DNA of 64,000 nt from Granulicella cerasi (GCF_025685575.1 NZ_JAGSYD010000001.1:1057852-1121851), one strand, 5' to 3'; shown: positions 1 through 9,821, counted from the first letter of the stretch. Program-made: numbers and translations. Notes: generated from the letters alone by a model not told the origin.

Positions 1-330
1 TCGTCCGACCGCGTGGCGATTCTGCAGGAGGCCGACGCGATCTGCACGGAAGAGATCAAGAAGGCTGGGCTCTATCGCCAGCTTTGGCAGAGCTTTGCGG
101 TGCTGCTGCCGGTGAAGACCGTCGGCGTGATGGGCGACCAGCGCACGTACGCGTACACCTGCGCGATCCGCGCCGTGGAGAGTGAAGACGGCATGACCGC
201 CGACTGGGCTCCACTGCCGTACGAGGTGCTACGCAGCATCTCCAGCCGCATCGTCAGCGAAGTGCACGGCATCAACCGCGTGGTGTACGACATCACCTCG
301 AAGCCGCCGGGAACGATTGAGTGGGAGTAA
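1..330 (+). CDS. guaA: GMP synthase (glutamine-hydrolysing), C-terminal fragment
   Basis: Only the last 109 residues are in the window; the frame is open from base 1. GMP synthase aminates XMP to GMP in purine synthesis. The visible part is the C-terminal dimerisation domain, and it ends in the family's characteristic [15 protein letters not shown] tail. The segment [14 protein letters not shown] is also typical. The amidotransferase and ATP-pyrophosphatase domains lie to the left of the window. An intrinsic terminator follows at 389. The next gene converges on it from the opposite strand. Confidence 0.95.
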   Translation, partial: SSDRVAILQEADAICTEEIKKAGLYRQLWQSFAVLLPVKTVGVMGDQRTYAYTCAIRAVESEDGMTADWAPLPYEVLRSISSRIVSEVHGINRVVYDITSKPPGTIEWE

Positions 331-333
331 AGA

Positions 334-507
334 CAGTCGTAAGTGTGAAGTGATACGTCATAAGTAGTTCGTGAAACGCTTGAATGCAGAGGTCGCCAGC
401 GATGGCGGCCTCTCTTCTTTCGTTTGTCATTTCCGCAAGGCCAGGCGTCTCGAAGTGTCGCCCATTCGCAAGGTCGCTTACGACTTAAGACTTCACACTT
501 ACGACTG
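334..507. repeat. 18-bp perfect inverted repeat in convergent gap
   Basis: Bases 334-351 and 490-507 are exact reverse complements (left arm begins CAGTCGTAAGTGTGAAG). The nonamer CTTACGACT occurs at 477-485 and 498-506, and its complement at 335-343. The arms flank the guaA terminator between two convergent genes. Confidence 0.7.
389..421 (+). terminator. guaA intrinsic terminator
   Basis: The stem GAGGTCGCC (389-397) pairs with GGCGGCCTC (404-412), with one G-U pair and a 6-nt loop. A T-rich tail (TCTTCTTTCGTTT) follows. Confidence 0.75.
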
Positions 508-509
508 CC

Positions 510-1823
510 TTACCGCACCGTAATCGTCTGCACTTTGCGCCCGCTCTGGAAGAACGAAAGATACACGTCCACCGTATGCGTCGCGGGATACGCGATCGTC
601 TTCCACGTTCCGGTGTAAGGCGCGAGGGAAGCGATGGCCGTATTGTTCTTGATGAATCCGCTGACGTACACCGAGTCGAACGCATCACCCTGCTTCACCT
701 TGAAATACTTGTCGAAGTCAGCCTGCGCCTTCGGGTCGAGCCCGTCGGTGTTCGCCTTATTGAGTTTGTACACTTCGCCCGGTGTCACCGCGACCGCGTA
801 GCTCACCGTCTTCGCGGCTTCATCGAATGTAGGCGTCGCGACGATCACGACATCCATGTATCCCTTGCTGCGATACGCGTCATCGAGTGGCTTGAGCGAT
901 TCACGCAGCAGCTTCTCGCTCGCAACATCACCTGCGTGGAGCTTCACGCCCTTGGCGAAATCCTCGCTAGACATCAGGGGCGTGCCCGCAAAGTTCACCG
1001 CGCCGATCTTGTACACATCGCCCGCAGCCAGGGTCGCGTGCAGGACCACACCCATGTGGTTGCCCACCGCCGTCGGCGGCTCCAGAGACACGTCACTCAG
1101 CGACGCCTTCGCATAGCCTGCATCTCGCAGCGGCAGCAGAATGACTTCGCTCGTTACATCACCGCCTAAACCTGCGTTGTACGGCTTATGCGCCGTCGCG
1201 TTCACGGACTTCTGCAGCAGCGGTACAAGCGCCGTCGTCACGCCGCCGAGCTTCACGTTCTCCACCGTCAGCTGCGGCTTACTCACGCGATACTCCACCA
1301 CGCGTACTGGATGCACGAGCGTCGGCTCGGCGGTGTCGTGCACCACCTTTGCCTGCACGCCCTTCGCGGCGAGCGCGGCCACCAATGCGACATCCACATC
1401 ATCAAGCTGCGTACTGCCTTCCATCAGGCGACCGTTGTAGAGCGGCAGCTTCGCGCGAATCGCTGCTTGCACCTCTTCCGGCGTGAGCCACACGAGGTTC
1501 TCAAACCCCAGCGGCAGATACTGCGACACATCCGTCGGCTTCAGCACAAACTCCGCGCCGCGATTGGTGGGCGTACCGGTCACGCCTGCGGTCACGTTGT
1601 CGAAAAAGCCTGTGTCGGCGAGCTTCTGCGCGGCGTCGGTCAACGACTGCACGGTGAAGCTCATGCCGGGATGCAGCCCTGCGGCGGCCTCCAGTTGCGC
1701 TTGCGAAAACGTTCCGGGATTCTTGAACTCCACGCGCTTACAAACCCACGTCTGCGCAAACGCAGGAGCAACAACAAAGCAGGCCGAAAGACTCAGCAGG
1801 GACAGCTTCTTTTGGAGGGACAT
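510..1823 (-). CDS. Exported POTRA-domain protein lacking a beta-barrel
   Basis: The protein has 437 residues with a signal peptide at 1-23 ending in APAFA. Residues about 27-95 and 280-350 look like POTRA domains: a short beta-strand, two helices, then phrases such as QKLADTGFFDNV and the YRSKGYMDV type found in BamA/TamA proteins. POTRA domains bind unfolded outer-membrane or exported polypeptides in the periplasm. BamA and TamA continue into a C-terminal 16-strand barrel, but here the protein ends after the last periplasmic domain. It is therefore likely soluble or an accessory factor rather than an insertase. Assignment to POTRA is by pattern only. The start ATG has a weak GGGA upstream. 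Confidence 0.6.
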   Translation of the reverse strand: MSLQKKLSLLSLSACFVVAPAFAQTWVCKRVEFKNPGTFSQAQLEAAAGLHPGMSFTVQSLTDAAQKLADTGFFDNVTAGVTGTPTNRGAEFVLKPTDVSQYLPLGFENLVWLTPEEVQAAIRAKLPLYNGRLMEGSTQLDDVDVALVAALAAKGVQAKVVHDTAEPTLVHPVRVVEYRVSKPQLTVENVKLGGVTTALVPLLQKSVNATAHKPYNAGLGGDVTSEVILLPLRDAGYAKASLSDVSLEPPTAVGNHMGVVLHATLAAGDVYKIGAVNFAGTPLMSSEDFAKGVKLHAGDVASEKLLRESLKPLDDAYRSKGYMDVVIVATPTFDEAAKTVSYAVAVTPGEVYKLNKANTDGLDPKAQADFDKYFKVKQGDAFDSVYVSGFIKNNTAIASLAPYTGTWKTIAYPATHTVDVYLSFFQSGRKVQTITVR

Positions 1824-1880
1824 TGTCCCGCGAGTCTAGCACGCGTTCGAGAATCCGCAGTCATTCGTGAAAGTACGGAC

Positions 1881-1920
1881 GGGTGCCCCAGGTCTCGCTT
1901 CTGAGACCTGGGTTTCCAGA
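1881..1920 (+). repeat. Intergenic hairpin repeat, variant A, copy 1
   Basis: The stem CCCAGGTCTC pairs with GAGACCTGGG over a 6-nt loop and is preceded by GGGTGC. The same unit recurs at 28440 and 33984. Variant B, with swapped base pairs, is at 1990 in the opposite orientation and closes a 140-bp element. Confidence 0.85.
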
Positions 1921-1989
1921 ATGCGTGCGGAGAGCGTGAATCCGATTTGGCGTTCAATCCTCCGTGAAGTTCTTCTCCACCGCAAAACA

Positions 1990-2020
1990 CCCACGTCTCA
2001 AAGTCGAGACGTGGGGCACC
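1990..2020 (-). repeat. Intergenic hairpin repeat, variant B, copy 1
   Basis: Read on the minus strand this is GGTGCCCCACGTCTC, a 6-nt loop, then GAGACGTGGG. It aligns without gaps to variant A at 1881. The single stem difference is a G-C pair changed to C-G on both arms. A second copy is at 34135. Confidence 0.85.
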
Positions 2021-2090
2021 GGTCTTCGCGCAGCTTTGATCGTGCCTCGCCCTCACGGGTCTTCCCTTCGCGGCATACAATCAAAGCAGC

Positions 2091-2699
2091 ATGGTCTTCG
2101 TTCTCGACAACTACGACAGCTTCACCTACAACCTCGTGCAGTACATCGGCGAGCTTGCCCCCGGCGAAGAAATCGTCGTGCGTCGCAACGACGAGCTGAC
2201 GCCTGACGAGATCATCGCCCTGCGCCCGGACCGCATTCTGCTCTCGCCCGGCCCGTGCACGCCGCAGGAGGCAGGGCAGTTGATCCCGCTCATCCAGCGC
2301 CTCGCGGAGCTGCCGAAGAGCGAGCAGATCCCCACGCTCGGCGTCTGCCTCGGGCATCAAGCCATCGGTGCGGCGTTTGGCGGCGAAGTCGTCCGCGCGC
2401 CGAACCTCATGCACGGCAAGACCTCGGCCATCGCGCACAACAACGCAGGTGTCTTCGCTGGCATTCCCGAGCCGATGACCTGCACGCGCTACCACTCGCT
2501 CATCGTGCGCGAGGAGTCGCTGCCGGACACGCTCGAGATCACCGCGCGCGTGGCTGACGATGGCACAGCGCCGGACCCCGGCACGATCATGGCGCTGCGC
2601 CACAAGACACTGCCCATCGAGGGCGTGCAGTTTCACCCGGAGTCCGTGCTCACCGACCACGGCAAGCAGTTGATGGCGAATTTCCTCAAGCAGAAGTAG
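2091..2699 (+). CDS. trpG: Anthranilate / aminodeoxychorismate synthase glutaminase subunit
   Basis: A class I glutamine amidotransferase of 202 residues, the usual length for TrpG/PabA. It releases ammonia from glutamine for anthranilate (tryptophan) or 4-amino-4-deoxychorismate (folate) synthesis. Visible motifs are [10 protein letters not shown] at the N terminus, the oxyanion loop LLSPGPCTP, the nucleophile elbow GVCLGHQ (Cys86), and the FHPES box giving His182 and Glu184, so the triad is complete. No trpE or pabB lies beside it, so which synthase it serves, or both, cannot be decided here. The next gene starts 5 bases downstream. Confidence 0.92.
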   Translation: MVFVLDNYDSFTYNLVQYIGELAPGEEIVVRRNDELTPDEIIALRPDRILLSPGPCTPQEAGQLIPLIQRLAELPKSEQIPTLGVCLGHQAIGAAFGGEVVRAPNLMHGKTSAIAHNNAGVFAGIPEPMTCTRYHSLIVREESLPDTLEITARVADDGTAPDPGTIMALRHKTLPIEGVQFHPESVLTDHGKQLMANFLKQK

Positions 2700-2704
2700 G
2701 CTCC

Positions 2705-3574
2705 ATGCGCGATCGCGAATACCTCATCCTCGTGGCTCTCGCGCTCGTCTCGCTGCCCCTTCGCGCCCAGCAGCCGATGGCTTCCATGAACCTCGCCGAT
2801 GCGAAGCTCACGGGCACCATGGATGTTCATTCGCCGCGCACGACGCTCATGGGCAACGCCAGCATTGTCGCGCTCGACCACACCGCGCCCCTCGATCTCG
2901 CGCGCGGCGGCGTAGCACTCGTCTGCTCCACCTCTGAGCTGCGCCTGATGCACTCCGGACCTGGGGACGGCTTGCTCTTCGGCCTCAACCGAGGAGCGAT
3001 GGAACTCCACGGCGGCGCCTCGATCGCCGACGTCGTTCTCACGCCGGACATCCGCTTCAGCATGGCGACCCCCGGCCACTACGATCTCCGCATCCGCGTC
3101 ACGCGCTCCGGCGATACCTGCGTCGAAAACCGAGGCAAGGAAGCGCCCGTGCTCATGCTCTCTTCGGCCTTCGGTGACGCCACCTACCGCATCCTGCCCG
3201 ACCAGCATGTGCTCTTTGAGCACGGCAATCTGCGCGAGGTCGTCGACAAGGAGCGCAGCTCCTGCGGCTGCCCGAACTCCGCGCCGCCGCAACAACTCGC
3301 GGCCAATGCGACCCCGGCGCAACGTGCCGCCGCGGCGCACCCGTTTCCAGAGGCCGAAAGCCAGGGGCTGACCGCTGCCTCGGATCAGCCTGCGGTCGTC
3401 GCCGACCAGACCGCGACGATCAGCTACAACGCCAACGGCGGCACCATCCAGACAAATCCCGTTCCGCCGCCCATCGAGAAGCCCGCAGGCTCTGCGGCGC
3501 CGAGGAAGCCCGGCTTCTTCGGCGCAATCGGCCACTTCTTCGCTCGCCTCTTCTCCAGCGACGACGCGAAGTAA
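2705..3574 (+). CDS. Exported protein of unknown function
   Basis: 289 residues starting 5 bases after trpG, so probably co-transcribed. Residues 1-21 form a signal peptide (hydrophobic core, then LPLRAQQ). The middle is beta-rich and repeats short strands, which recalls secreted FecR- or DUF-type beta domains, but I recognise no family. A cysteine pair (SSCGCP) sits near residue 181. A low-complexity Pro/Ala/Gln segment follows, and the C terminus is aromatic and basic (FFGAIGHFFARLF). The export signal is clear; the role is unknown. Confidence 0.75.
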   Translation: MRDREYLILVALALVSLPLRAQQPMASMNLADAKLTGTMDVHSPRTTLMGNASIVALDHTAPLDLARGGVALVCSTSELRLMHSGPGDGLLFGLNRGAMELHGGASIADVVLTPDIRFSMATPGHYDLRIRVTRSGDTCVENRGKEAPVLMLSSAFGDATYRILPDQHVLFEHGNLREVVDKERSSCGCPNSAPPQQLAANATPAQRAAAAHPFPEAESQGLTAASDQPAVVADQTATISYNANGGTIQTNPVPPPIEKPAGSAAPRKPGFFGAIGHFFARLFSSDDAK

Positions 3575-3593
3575 CGCGAGGCTCGAGTCGGGA

Positions 3594-3611
3594 GCACGAC
3601 TTCAGTCGTGC
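3594..3611 (+). repeat. Short hairpin downstream of exported protein gene
   Basis: GCACGAC pairs with GTCGTGC around a TTCA loop. There is no T-run, so it is a weak terminator at best. It may be a REP-like unit, but I see only this one copy. Confidence 0.45.
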
Positions 3612-3725
3612 CGTGGTCGCCGAGCGAAGGCGTCCCCGCCCGTCAAAATGCACAAGAAAATCGCAATGATTTTCACAGTTCGCGATCATCGCGGAAGTGG
3701 CTCAAAAAGCGTCAGCTAAAGCCGC

Positions 3726-3753
3726 TTGACAAGGCAAATTTCCATCGTATGCC
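3726..3753 (+). promoter_or_regulatory. Possible promoter for the propeller lipoprotein gene
   Basis: A TTGACA hexamer at 3726-3731 is followed after 16 bases by TATGCC. The region is less GC-rich than its surroundings and lies about 125 bases before the chosen start. Confidence 0.3.
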
Positions 3754-3877
3754 GATCTGGATGTCACTTTTATGTCATTCCGAAAGTTACGTGGACTTGT
3801 TACTAACGTGGTATCGCCTCTTTTTGAGCCACGCCGGTGCTTCCGCCGTCGTGCGCCGGGCTAAGGATACCGTTTCG

Positions 3878-5878
3878 ATGAGAAAGTCTCTGTTTCACCT
3901 TGCTGTTCTTGCGGCATCGGCTGCATCCACTCTTGCTCTCACCGGCTGCTCGGCCATGAATGTGACCGCCTCCAGCCCACTACAGTCAGCCGGTGTCGCC
4001 CTCAAGGGCAACGTCCACGGCGGCAGCCAGCCGGTCTCCGGTGCGAACATCTATCTCCTCGCCGCGAACCAGAACGGCTACTCGACCTCGAACACCAACA
4101 CCTCCGTCAGCCTGCTGACCTCGGCCACGGGCAGCCGCTATGGTGCGCTCGGTTACTACACGACCACGGACGCGAACGGTAACTTCTCCATCAGCGGCGA
4201 CTACACCTGCACCGCCGGCCAGCAGGTCTATCTCGTTGCCGTCGGCGGCGACCCCGGCACGGGCGTCACCAACAACCAGGCAATCCTCGAAGCCACGATC
4301 CTCGGCGCCTGCCCCTCCAGCGGCAACTTCGCCAGCGCCACGCCGTACCTTTCGGTCAACGAGGTCACCACGGTGGCTGCGGCTTATTCGCTGGCAGGCT
4401 ACGCGGTTGACGGGTACCACGTCGGCGCTCCCGCCAGCACCGCGCTCGCGGCGGCGCATCCTACCTCGGCCGCCGGCCTCGCCAACGCCTTCGGCACCTT
4501 CCCGCTGCTCGTGAACGTCGGCACCGGCGTGGCGAACACCAACACCGGCGCCACCGCAGGCAAGGGCGTCGTGCCGCAGGCGGAGATCAACACGCTCGCC
4601 AACATTCTCTCGTCGTGCGTGAACTCGACGAACTCCAACTCGAGCGCTTCCGCCAACTGCACTACGCTTTTTGCCAACGCCACCAGCGACGGCACAAGCA
4701 ATGGCACGGTCCCCACGGAGATCTTCTCCGCTGCGCTGAACATTGCGCACAATCCTGCCGCGAACATCAATGCTCTCTGCAGTCTGCAGTCCGGCACCGG
4801 AGCACCGTTCCAGCCCTCGCTGCCATGCACGACGAACAACCTGCCCAACGATTTCACCATCAGCATCCAGTACCCCGAATCCAACGGCTCCTCCTTGAAC
4901 GACCTGGCCGTCGACAATGCGGGCAATATCGTGGTGGCCGGTTCGGGCGGTGTTATCGCCGTCTACTCTGCGGCCTCTGGCTACAAGGAGTCGTCTCTGC
5001 CCCTTGGCACGTCGCGCAACTTCACGAAGGTGGCCGTCAGCAACAACCGCATCGTGGCCTCCGCCACCTCCACCGCCGGCGTTTCCTCCGACGGTCTGGC
5101 GGTCTTGTCCACCGACTTCAATTCCTTTAAGTGGCTACCGAGCAACAACCCGAATAACACTGCGGTCGCACCGGGCGGTGCCTCCTTCTCGCCGGATCAG
5201 TCCACCTTCTATGTGGCTGATAGCACCTCCGGCGCTGGCGGCATCCTCCGCTATGGCATCACCTTCGGCGATTCCGCCGGCTCCGACACGTACACCCTGC
5301 TCGGCGAATCCACCACCAACTTCAACCAGCCGGTTCGCACCGCAGTAGACTTTTCCGGCAACGTGTACGCCAACAACCTGAGCAACTACATCGTCGCAGA
5401 GGTCGATGCCGCTGGTGCGACCGTTGGCACCCGTTCGCTGGCATACTCCAATGGCTCGTCCGGCCTGGCCGTGGACCAGCTCGGTCGCATCTGGGTCACC
5501 TCGGTTTCCGGCGGCGCAGCCGGCTGGATCAGCTCCAGCTCATCCGCCTATAGCGGTGCCAACTCCGGTCAGTACTACGCTACCGGCGTTGCGATCGACG
5601 GCGCCAACCACGCCTGGCTTTCCAACACCGTGAAGAGTGGTGTGCAGTCCATCTCCGAGTCCGCTGCGGATGCCAGCGGCCTCTCGGGAGCGAACGGCTT
5701 CCGTCCCACCACCAGCGACGCCACGACCTTCAGCAGCATCGCTGTCGACGGCTCGGGCAACGTATGGGTCACCAGTGCCTCGCATCTGTACGAGTTCGTC
5801 GGCGCAGCTACCCCGGTGGTCACGCCGATCGTCGCCAGCCTGGCTTCGCCGTACACCACGGCTGCCTCCAAGCCGTAA
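3878..5878 (+). CDS. Large beta-propeller lipoprotein (paralogue of the gene at 11684)
   Basis: 666 residues when started at 3878, where a lipoprotein signal begins: MRKSL, a hydrophobic core, and the lipobox LTGC with Cys24. Residues about 38-110 form a carboxypeptidase-regulatory-like beta-sandwich with a GGSQPVSGA turn. From about 330 onward, NHL/SMP-30-like blades recur, each with a phrase such as VDNAGNIVVAG, VDFSGNVYANN, VDQLGRIWVTS or VDGSGNVWVTS. It is likely anchored on the cell surface or outer membrane and may bind a ligand or partner protein. No catalytic motif is seen. It shares its layout with the lipoprotein at 11684. Confidence 0.8.
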   Translation: MRKSLFHLAVLAASAASTLALTGCSAMNVTASSPLQSAGVALKGNVHGGSQPVSGANIYLLAANQNGYSTSNTNTSVSLLTSATGSRYGALGYYTTTDANGNFSISGDYTCTAGQQVYLVAVGGDPGTGVTNNQAILEATILGACPSSGNFASATPYLSVNEVTTVAAAYSLAGYAVDGYHVGAPASTALAAAHPTSAAGLANAFGTFPLLVNVGTGVANTNTGATAGKGVVPQAEINTLANILSSCVNSTNSNSSASANCTTLFANATSDGTSNGTVPTEIFSAALNIAHNPAANINALCSLQSGTGAPFQPSLPCTTNNLPNDFTISIQYPESNGSSLNDLAVDNAGNIVVAGSGGVIAVYSAASGYKESSLPLGTSRNFTKVAVSNNRIVASATSTAGVSSDGLAVLSTDFNSFKWLPSNNPNNTAVAPGGASFSPDQSTFYVADSTSGAGGILRYGITFGDSAGSDTYTLLGESTTNFNQPVRTAVDFSGNVYANNLSNYIVAEVDAAGATVGTRSLAYSNGSSGLAVDQLGRIWVTSVSGGAAGWISSSSSAYSGANSGQYYATGVAIDGANHAWLSNTVKSGVQSISESAADASGLSGANGFRPTTSDATTFSSIAVDGSGNVWVTSASHLYEFVGAATPVVTPIVASLASPYTTAASKP

Positions 5879-5894
5879 ACCGCCTCACACCGCG

Positions 5895-5929
5895 ACGGCC
5901 GGAGCTCAGAAGCTCCGGCCGTTCGTTTT
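5895..5929 (+). terminator. Intrinsic terminator after propeller lipoprotein
   Basis: A perfect 12-bp stem, ACGGCCGGAGCT (5895-5906) with AGCTCCGGCCGT (5911-5922) around CAGA, followed by TCGTTTT. Confidence 0.85.
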
Positions 5930-6023
5930 CCCGGCAGGGGAGCGCTGGTCCCGGAAGGCTCGCGAGAGGACCCGCAAACATAGACTCCCGCGCGCGGAGA
6001 TCACTCCGCGATACCCTAACCCC

Positions 6024-7514
6024 ATGCAGCCTATGGACCGTCGCCGTTTCCTGCTCGCCTCCGCCGCAGCCGCCGCTCTGCCCGCCTTCGCGCAGTCCGA
6101 GCCGACCGTCGCCACGATCGCCCTGCACCTCGAGAAGCCCGGTGCGAAGATTCCCGCCAACTTCATCGGCCTGAGCTATGAAACCGAGCAGCTCTCTGAC
6201 CCGGCGTACTTCGCACCGACCAACACCGGCCTCATCGAGCAGTTCCGAGCGCTGGCGCCGCACGGCGTGCTGCGCATCGGCGGCAGCACCTCAGACGTCG
6301 CCTGGTGGAAGCCCACGCCCTCCAGCCAGCAGCCACCGCTGCCTCCCACGGTTACGCCGCAGCCTCCAAGCCCCGGCGCAAAGCCTTTCCAGGAGCTTGC
6401 CTACGCGGTCACGCCGCAGGCTGTCGTGAACCTCCGCGCCTTCCTCGACGCCACCGGCTGGACGTGCCTCTACGGCATCAACCTCGCGACAAACACCCCG
6501 ACGCTCGCCGCCGAGCAAGCGGCTTTCGTCGCGAAGACCCTCGGCCCACACCTCGAATACTTTCAGCTTGGCAACGAGCCCGACGGCTTCTGGCGCCGTT
6601 TCAAGGTCAAAGACCAGTGGACCGCCGACGCCTACTTCGACGAATGGTTCGCGGCGGTGCAAGCGATTCTCACCCGCGTACCCCACGCCAGGTTCGGCCT
6701 GCCGGACACCGCGTCGCAACCCGAGTGGACGTCCCGTGTTGCCGACCGACTCACCGCGTTGCCGGATCATTCCTTTGTCGCCGCGCTCTCGCACCATCAC
6801 TACTTCACAGGGCCACCCTCCAACCCCAAGGCCAACCCGCACGACATGCTGCAGCCTGACCCCACCGTGCTGGCGACAGCAGCCGTCACCCGCGCCGCCG
6901 CAGAAAAGCTCAACACGCTTTACCGCATGACCGAGGGCAACACCTGCTACCTCGGCGGCAAACCCGGCCTCTCCGACGTCTTCGCCTCCACGCTGTGGGC
7001 GGCGGACTACGCGCTGCTGCTCGCGCAACTCGGCTACGCCGGGCTGAACCTCCACGGCGGCAGCGGCCAGGCCGTCGCCAACTCGCTCGGCGGCCACCTC
7101 CCCGGCGAACTCCTCATGGCCGATCCGCACGCGCCGCACCCGCGCCCGTTCTATACGCCGATCGCGGAGATCGACGGCAAATACATTGCGGAGCCCGTCT
7201 TCTACGGCCTACTCTTCGCCCAGCGCTTCGCCGGAGCCACCATGGTCCCGCTCACCTTCGACCCCGGCGCGGTGAATGCAACGGCCTACGCCGCGAAGAC
7301 CCCGGACGGCAAGCTGCTGCTCGCGATCATCAACAAAGACGAAAACCGCGACCTGCGCATCGACCTTCCCGGCGGAGCCTTCACGGAAACCCTCCGCCTC
7401 ACCGCTCCATCGCTCACCTCAAACGACCTCCGCACCACCACAGCAAACACCCGCGGCAAGGCCTGGACCATCCCGCGCGCCTCGATCCTTCTCCTCGCCC
7501 AACAGCCTCGCTGA
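6024..7514 (+). CDS. GH79-family beta-glucuronidase-like glycoside hydrolase, Tat-exported
   Basis: 496 residues from the ATG at 6024. The N terminus MDRRRFLLASAAAAALPAFA is a twin-arginine signal. The body resembles clan GH-A enzymes of family GH79, whose characterised bacterial member is the glucuronidase of Acidobacterium capsulatum. The motif FQLGNEPDGF gives the probable acid/base Glu185, and MTEGNTCYLGG gives the probable nucleophile Glu304. An early RIGGSTSD loop is also typical. Predicted role: removal of glucuronic acid from plant or microbial polysaccharides outside the cytoplasm. A Pro-rich insert occupies residues about 98-120. A Tat pore component (tatA) is encoded at 34.3 kb. 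Confidence 0.8.
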   Translation: MQPMDRRRFLLASAAAAALPAFAQSEPTVATIALHLEKPGAKIPANFIGLSYETEQLSDPAYFAPTNTGLIEQFRALAPHGVLRIGGSTSDVAWWKPTPSSQQPPLPPTVTPQPPSPGAKPFQELAYAVTPQAVVNLRAFLDATGWTCLYGINLATNTPTLAAEQAAFVAKTLGPHLEYFQLGNEPDGFWRRFKVKDQWTADAYFDEWFAAVQAILTRVPHARFGLPDTASQPEWTSRVADRLTALPDHSFVAALSHHHYFTGPPSNPKANPHDMLQPDPTVLATAAVTRAAAEKLNTLYRMTEGNTCYLGGKPGLSDVFASTLWAADYALLLAQLGYAGLNLHGGSGQAVANSLGGHLPGELLMADPHAPHPRPFYTPIAEIDGKYIAEPVFYGLLFAQRFAGATMVPLTFDPGAVNATAYAAKTPDGKLLLAIINKDENRDLRIDLPGGAFTETLRLTAPSLTSNDLRTTTANTRGKAWTIPRASILLLAQQPR

Positions 7515-7691
7515 CGTACTGAACCCTGACTCACCGACAAACTGGAAGGCCCTTCACGCGCTGGACTTCTGGATCACTCGACCTCTGGCAATCTGTTGTG
7601 CACTCGGCCTGTTGTGCGACCGCGCCGCGCAACATCCTCACAACACTTGCATCTACACTCAAGAGCGAAAGCGAAGGAGTCCTCGAAGCTT

Positions 7692-9641
7692 ATGTGTGGA
7701 ATCGTCGGTTACATCGGTCCGAAGCCCTGCGTCCCCGTCATCATGGAAGGCCTTGCGCGCCTCGAATACCGCGGCTATGACTCCGCGGGCATCGCCGTCG
7801 CTGGCGGCGGCCATCCGCTCCAGCTCCGCCGCGCTCCGGGCAAGCTCCGCAACCTCGACGCCATCCTCGCCAAGGACCCGGTCGAAGGCACCTACGGCAT
7901 CGGCCACACTCGCTGGGCCACCCACGGCCGCCCCACCGAGGAGAACGCCCACCCGCACCGCGACGGCACCGGCACCCTCGTCGTCGTGCACAACGGCATC
8001 GTCGAAAACTACCTCAAGCTCAAGAACGACCTCATCGCCAAGGGCCACAAGTTCTCGTCCGAAACCGACACCGAGATCATCGCGCACGTCATTCAGGACG
8101 AGCTTGAAATCGCCGCAGGCATGCCCGAGCGCCTGACCAACACCGACGCCGCCGACTCCAACACCTCGCAGGCCGTCATCATGGGCGCGCTGCCGCAGAG
8201 CCTGCCGCTCGAAGAAGCCGTGCGCCGCGCCGTCAAGCGCCTCACCGGAGCCTTCGCCATCGGCGTGCTTTCGGCGGCTGAGCCGGACAAGATGGTCGCC
8301 GCGCGCATGGGGCCGCCCGCCGTGCTCGGCCTCGGCGACGGCGAGTTCTTCCTCGCCTCCGACGTCCCCGGCATCCTCCACCACACTCGCGACATTTACT
8401 TCCTGCAGGACGGCGAAGTCGCCGTGCTCACCAAGCAGGGCATCACCCTCACCGACTTCGACGCGCAGCCCAAAACGCTCACCCCGCAGCGCATCACCTG
8501 GGACCCCATCCAGGCCGAAAAGGCTGGCTACAAGCACTTCATGCTCAAGGAGATCGACGAGCAGCCGCGCGCCGTCCGCGACACCACCCTCGGCCGCGTC
8601 TCGCTCGACACCGGCAAGGTCTTCCTGCCGGACATGAAGATCACGGACGACGAATTCCGCGCGGCGACAGGCATCACCATCGCCGCCTGCGGCACCTCTT
8701 GGCACGCCGGCCTTGCGGGCAAGTTCATGATCGAGCGCCTCGCCCGCCTACCGGTGGACGTCGACTACGCCAGCGAATACCGCTACCGCGACCCCATCCC
8801 GAACCCCTCCGAGCTCGGCCTGCTCATCACGCAGTCGGGCGAAACCGCCGACACCATCGCCGCGCAGCAGGAGCTCATCGCCAAAGGCTCGAAGACCCTC
8901 GCCATCTGCAACGTCGTCGGCTCAGCCGTCACGCGTCTGGCCGCAGGCGTCATCACCACCAACGCCGGCCCCGAGATCGGCGTAGCTTCCACCAAGGCCT
9001 TCACCGCGCAGCTTACCGCGCTCTTCACGTTGGCGCTGCACCTCGCGCAGGTCCGCAGCACGGTCACGCCGGAGCAGTCGCTCCACCTCGTCACCGAACT
9101 AGCCGCGGTCCCCGGCAAGATCGAAACCATCCTCCGCTCGGTGGACGACCAGTGCTGCGACCTGGCGAAGATCTACGGCAACGCCCGCGACTTCCTCTTC
9201 CTCGGCCGCGGCATCCACTACCCCATCGCGCTCGAAGGCGCGCTCAAGCTCAAGGAAATCAGCTACATCCACGCTGAAGGCTACCCCGCCGGCGAGATGA
9301 AGCACGGCCCCAACGCCCTCATCGACGAGTCCTTGCCTGTCGTCTGCATTGCGACGCAGGACCCCACCGACCCCAGCTCCGTCCTCAAGTACGAGAAGAC
9401 CCTCTCGAACATCCAGGAGGTCACGGCCCGCAGCGGCCGCGTCATCGCCATCGCCATCGAGGGTGACGAGCACATCGGCCAGCTCGTCGAGCACGTCATC
9501 TACATCCCACAGAGCCACGAACTCCTCCTCCCCATCCTGGAAGTCGTCCCCCTGCAACTGCTGGCGTATCACATCGCCGTCCGCCGCGGCTGCGACGTCG
9601 ACCAGCCGAGAAACCTTGCTAAGAGCGTGACGGTGGAATAA
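7692..9641 (+). CDS. glmS: Glutamine-fructose-6-phosphate aminotransferase (isomerising)
   Basis: 649 residues from the ATG that places Cys2 as the N-terminal nucleophile (MCGIVGYIG). The enzyme makes glucosamine-6-phosphate, the entry to peptidoglycan and LPS amino sugars. Residues 2 to about 300 form the Ntn-type glutaminase ([18 protein letters not shown]). Two SIS domains follow, at about 330-470 ([18 protein letters not shown]) and about 497-635 ([19 protein letters not shown]). The C terminus [10 protein letters not shown] is canonical. It is about 40 residues longer than E. coli GlmS; an insert around 144-170 of the glutaminase domain explains most of this. An upstream in-frame extension to 7596 is rejected because it would bury Cys2. 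Confidence 0.96.
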   Translation: MCGIVGYIGPKPCVPVIMEGLARLEYRGYDSAGIAVAGGGHPLQLRRAPGKLRNLDAILAKDPVEGTYGIGHTRWATHGRPTEENAHPHRDGTGTLVVVHNGIVENYLKLKNDLIAKGHKFSSETDTEIIAHVIQDELEIAAGMPERLTNTDAADSNTSQAVIMGALPQSLPLEEAVRRAVKRLTGAFAIGVLSAAEPDKMVAARMGPPAVLGLGDGEFFLASDVPGILHHTRDIYFLQDGEVAVLTKQGITLTDFDAQPKTLTPQRITWDPIQAEKAGYKHFMLKEIDEQPRAVRDTTLGRVSLDTGKVFLPDMKITDDEFRAATGITIAACGTSWHAGLAGKFMIERLARLPVDVDYASEYRYRDPIPNPSELGLLITQSGETADTIAAQQELIAKGSKTLAICNVVGSAVTRLAAGVITTNAGPEIGVASTKAFTAQLTALFTLALHLAQVRSTVTPEQSLHLVTELAAVPGKIETILRSVDDQCCDLAKIYGNARDFLFLGRGIHYPIALEGALKLKEISYIHAEGYPAGEMKHGPNALIDESLPVVCIATQDPTDPSSVLKYEKTLSNIQEVTARSGRVIAIAIEGDEHIGQLVEHVIYIPQSHELLLPILEVVPLQLLAYHIAVRRGCDVDQPRNLAKSVTVE

Positions 9642-9667
9642 GAGCAAGCTCCGTATCTGATCAGAAT

Positions 9668-9709
9668 GGCACAACGCCGCCCACCATAATGGGCGGCGTT
9701 GTGCCGTTT
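9668..9709 (+). terminator. glmS intrinsic terminator
   Basis: A perfect 16-bp stem, GGCACAACGCCGCCCA (9668-9683) with its complement at 9690-9705, loop CCATAA, then GTTTA. Confidence 0.9.
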
Positions 9710-9821
9710 ACACGTTTGGAGTCAGTTGAGGATTATTCGCTCTTTATTCGATTGAGGTAACCCTCTGTTTATTATTTAGTAACTCTCGAACCTAGCAAGT
9801 CATTCATAATGAGGAAGATGT

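Larger units (their letters stand above)
3575..3877. other. Intergenic region upstream of the first propeller lipoprotein
   Basis: 303 bases without a supported gene. It holds the 3594 hairpin and a possible sigma70-type promoter near 3726. The reading frame of the following gene stays open upstream to 3608, but that extension has no signal sequence and a different composition. Confidence 0.5.

Noticed and set aside
7659-8705. 348-residue minus-strand ORF opposite glmS
   Set aside because: Shadow of glmS; composition is Val/Gly/Asp-rich with no motif.
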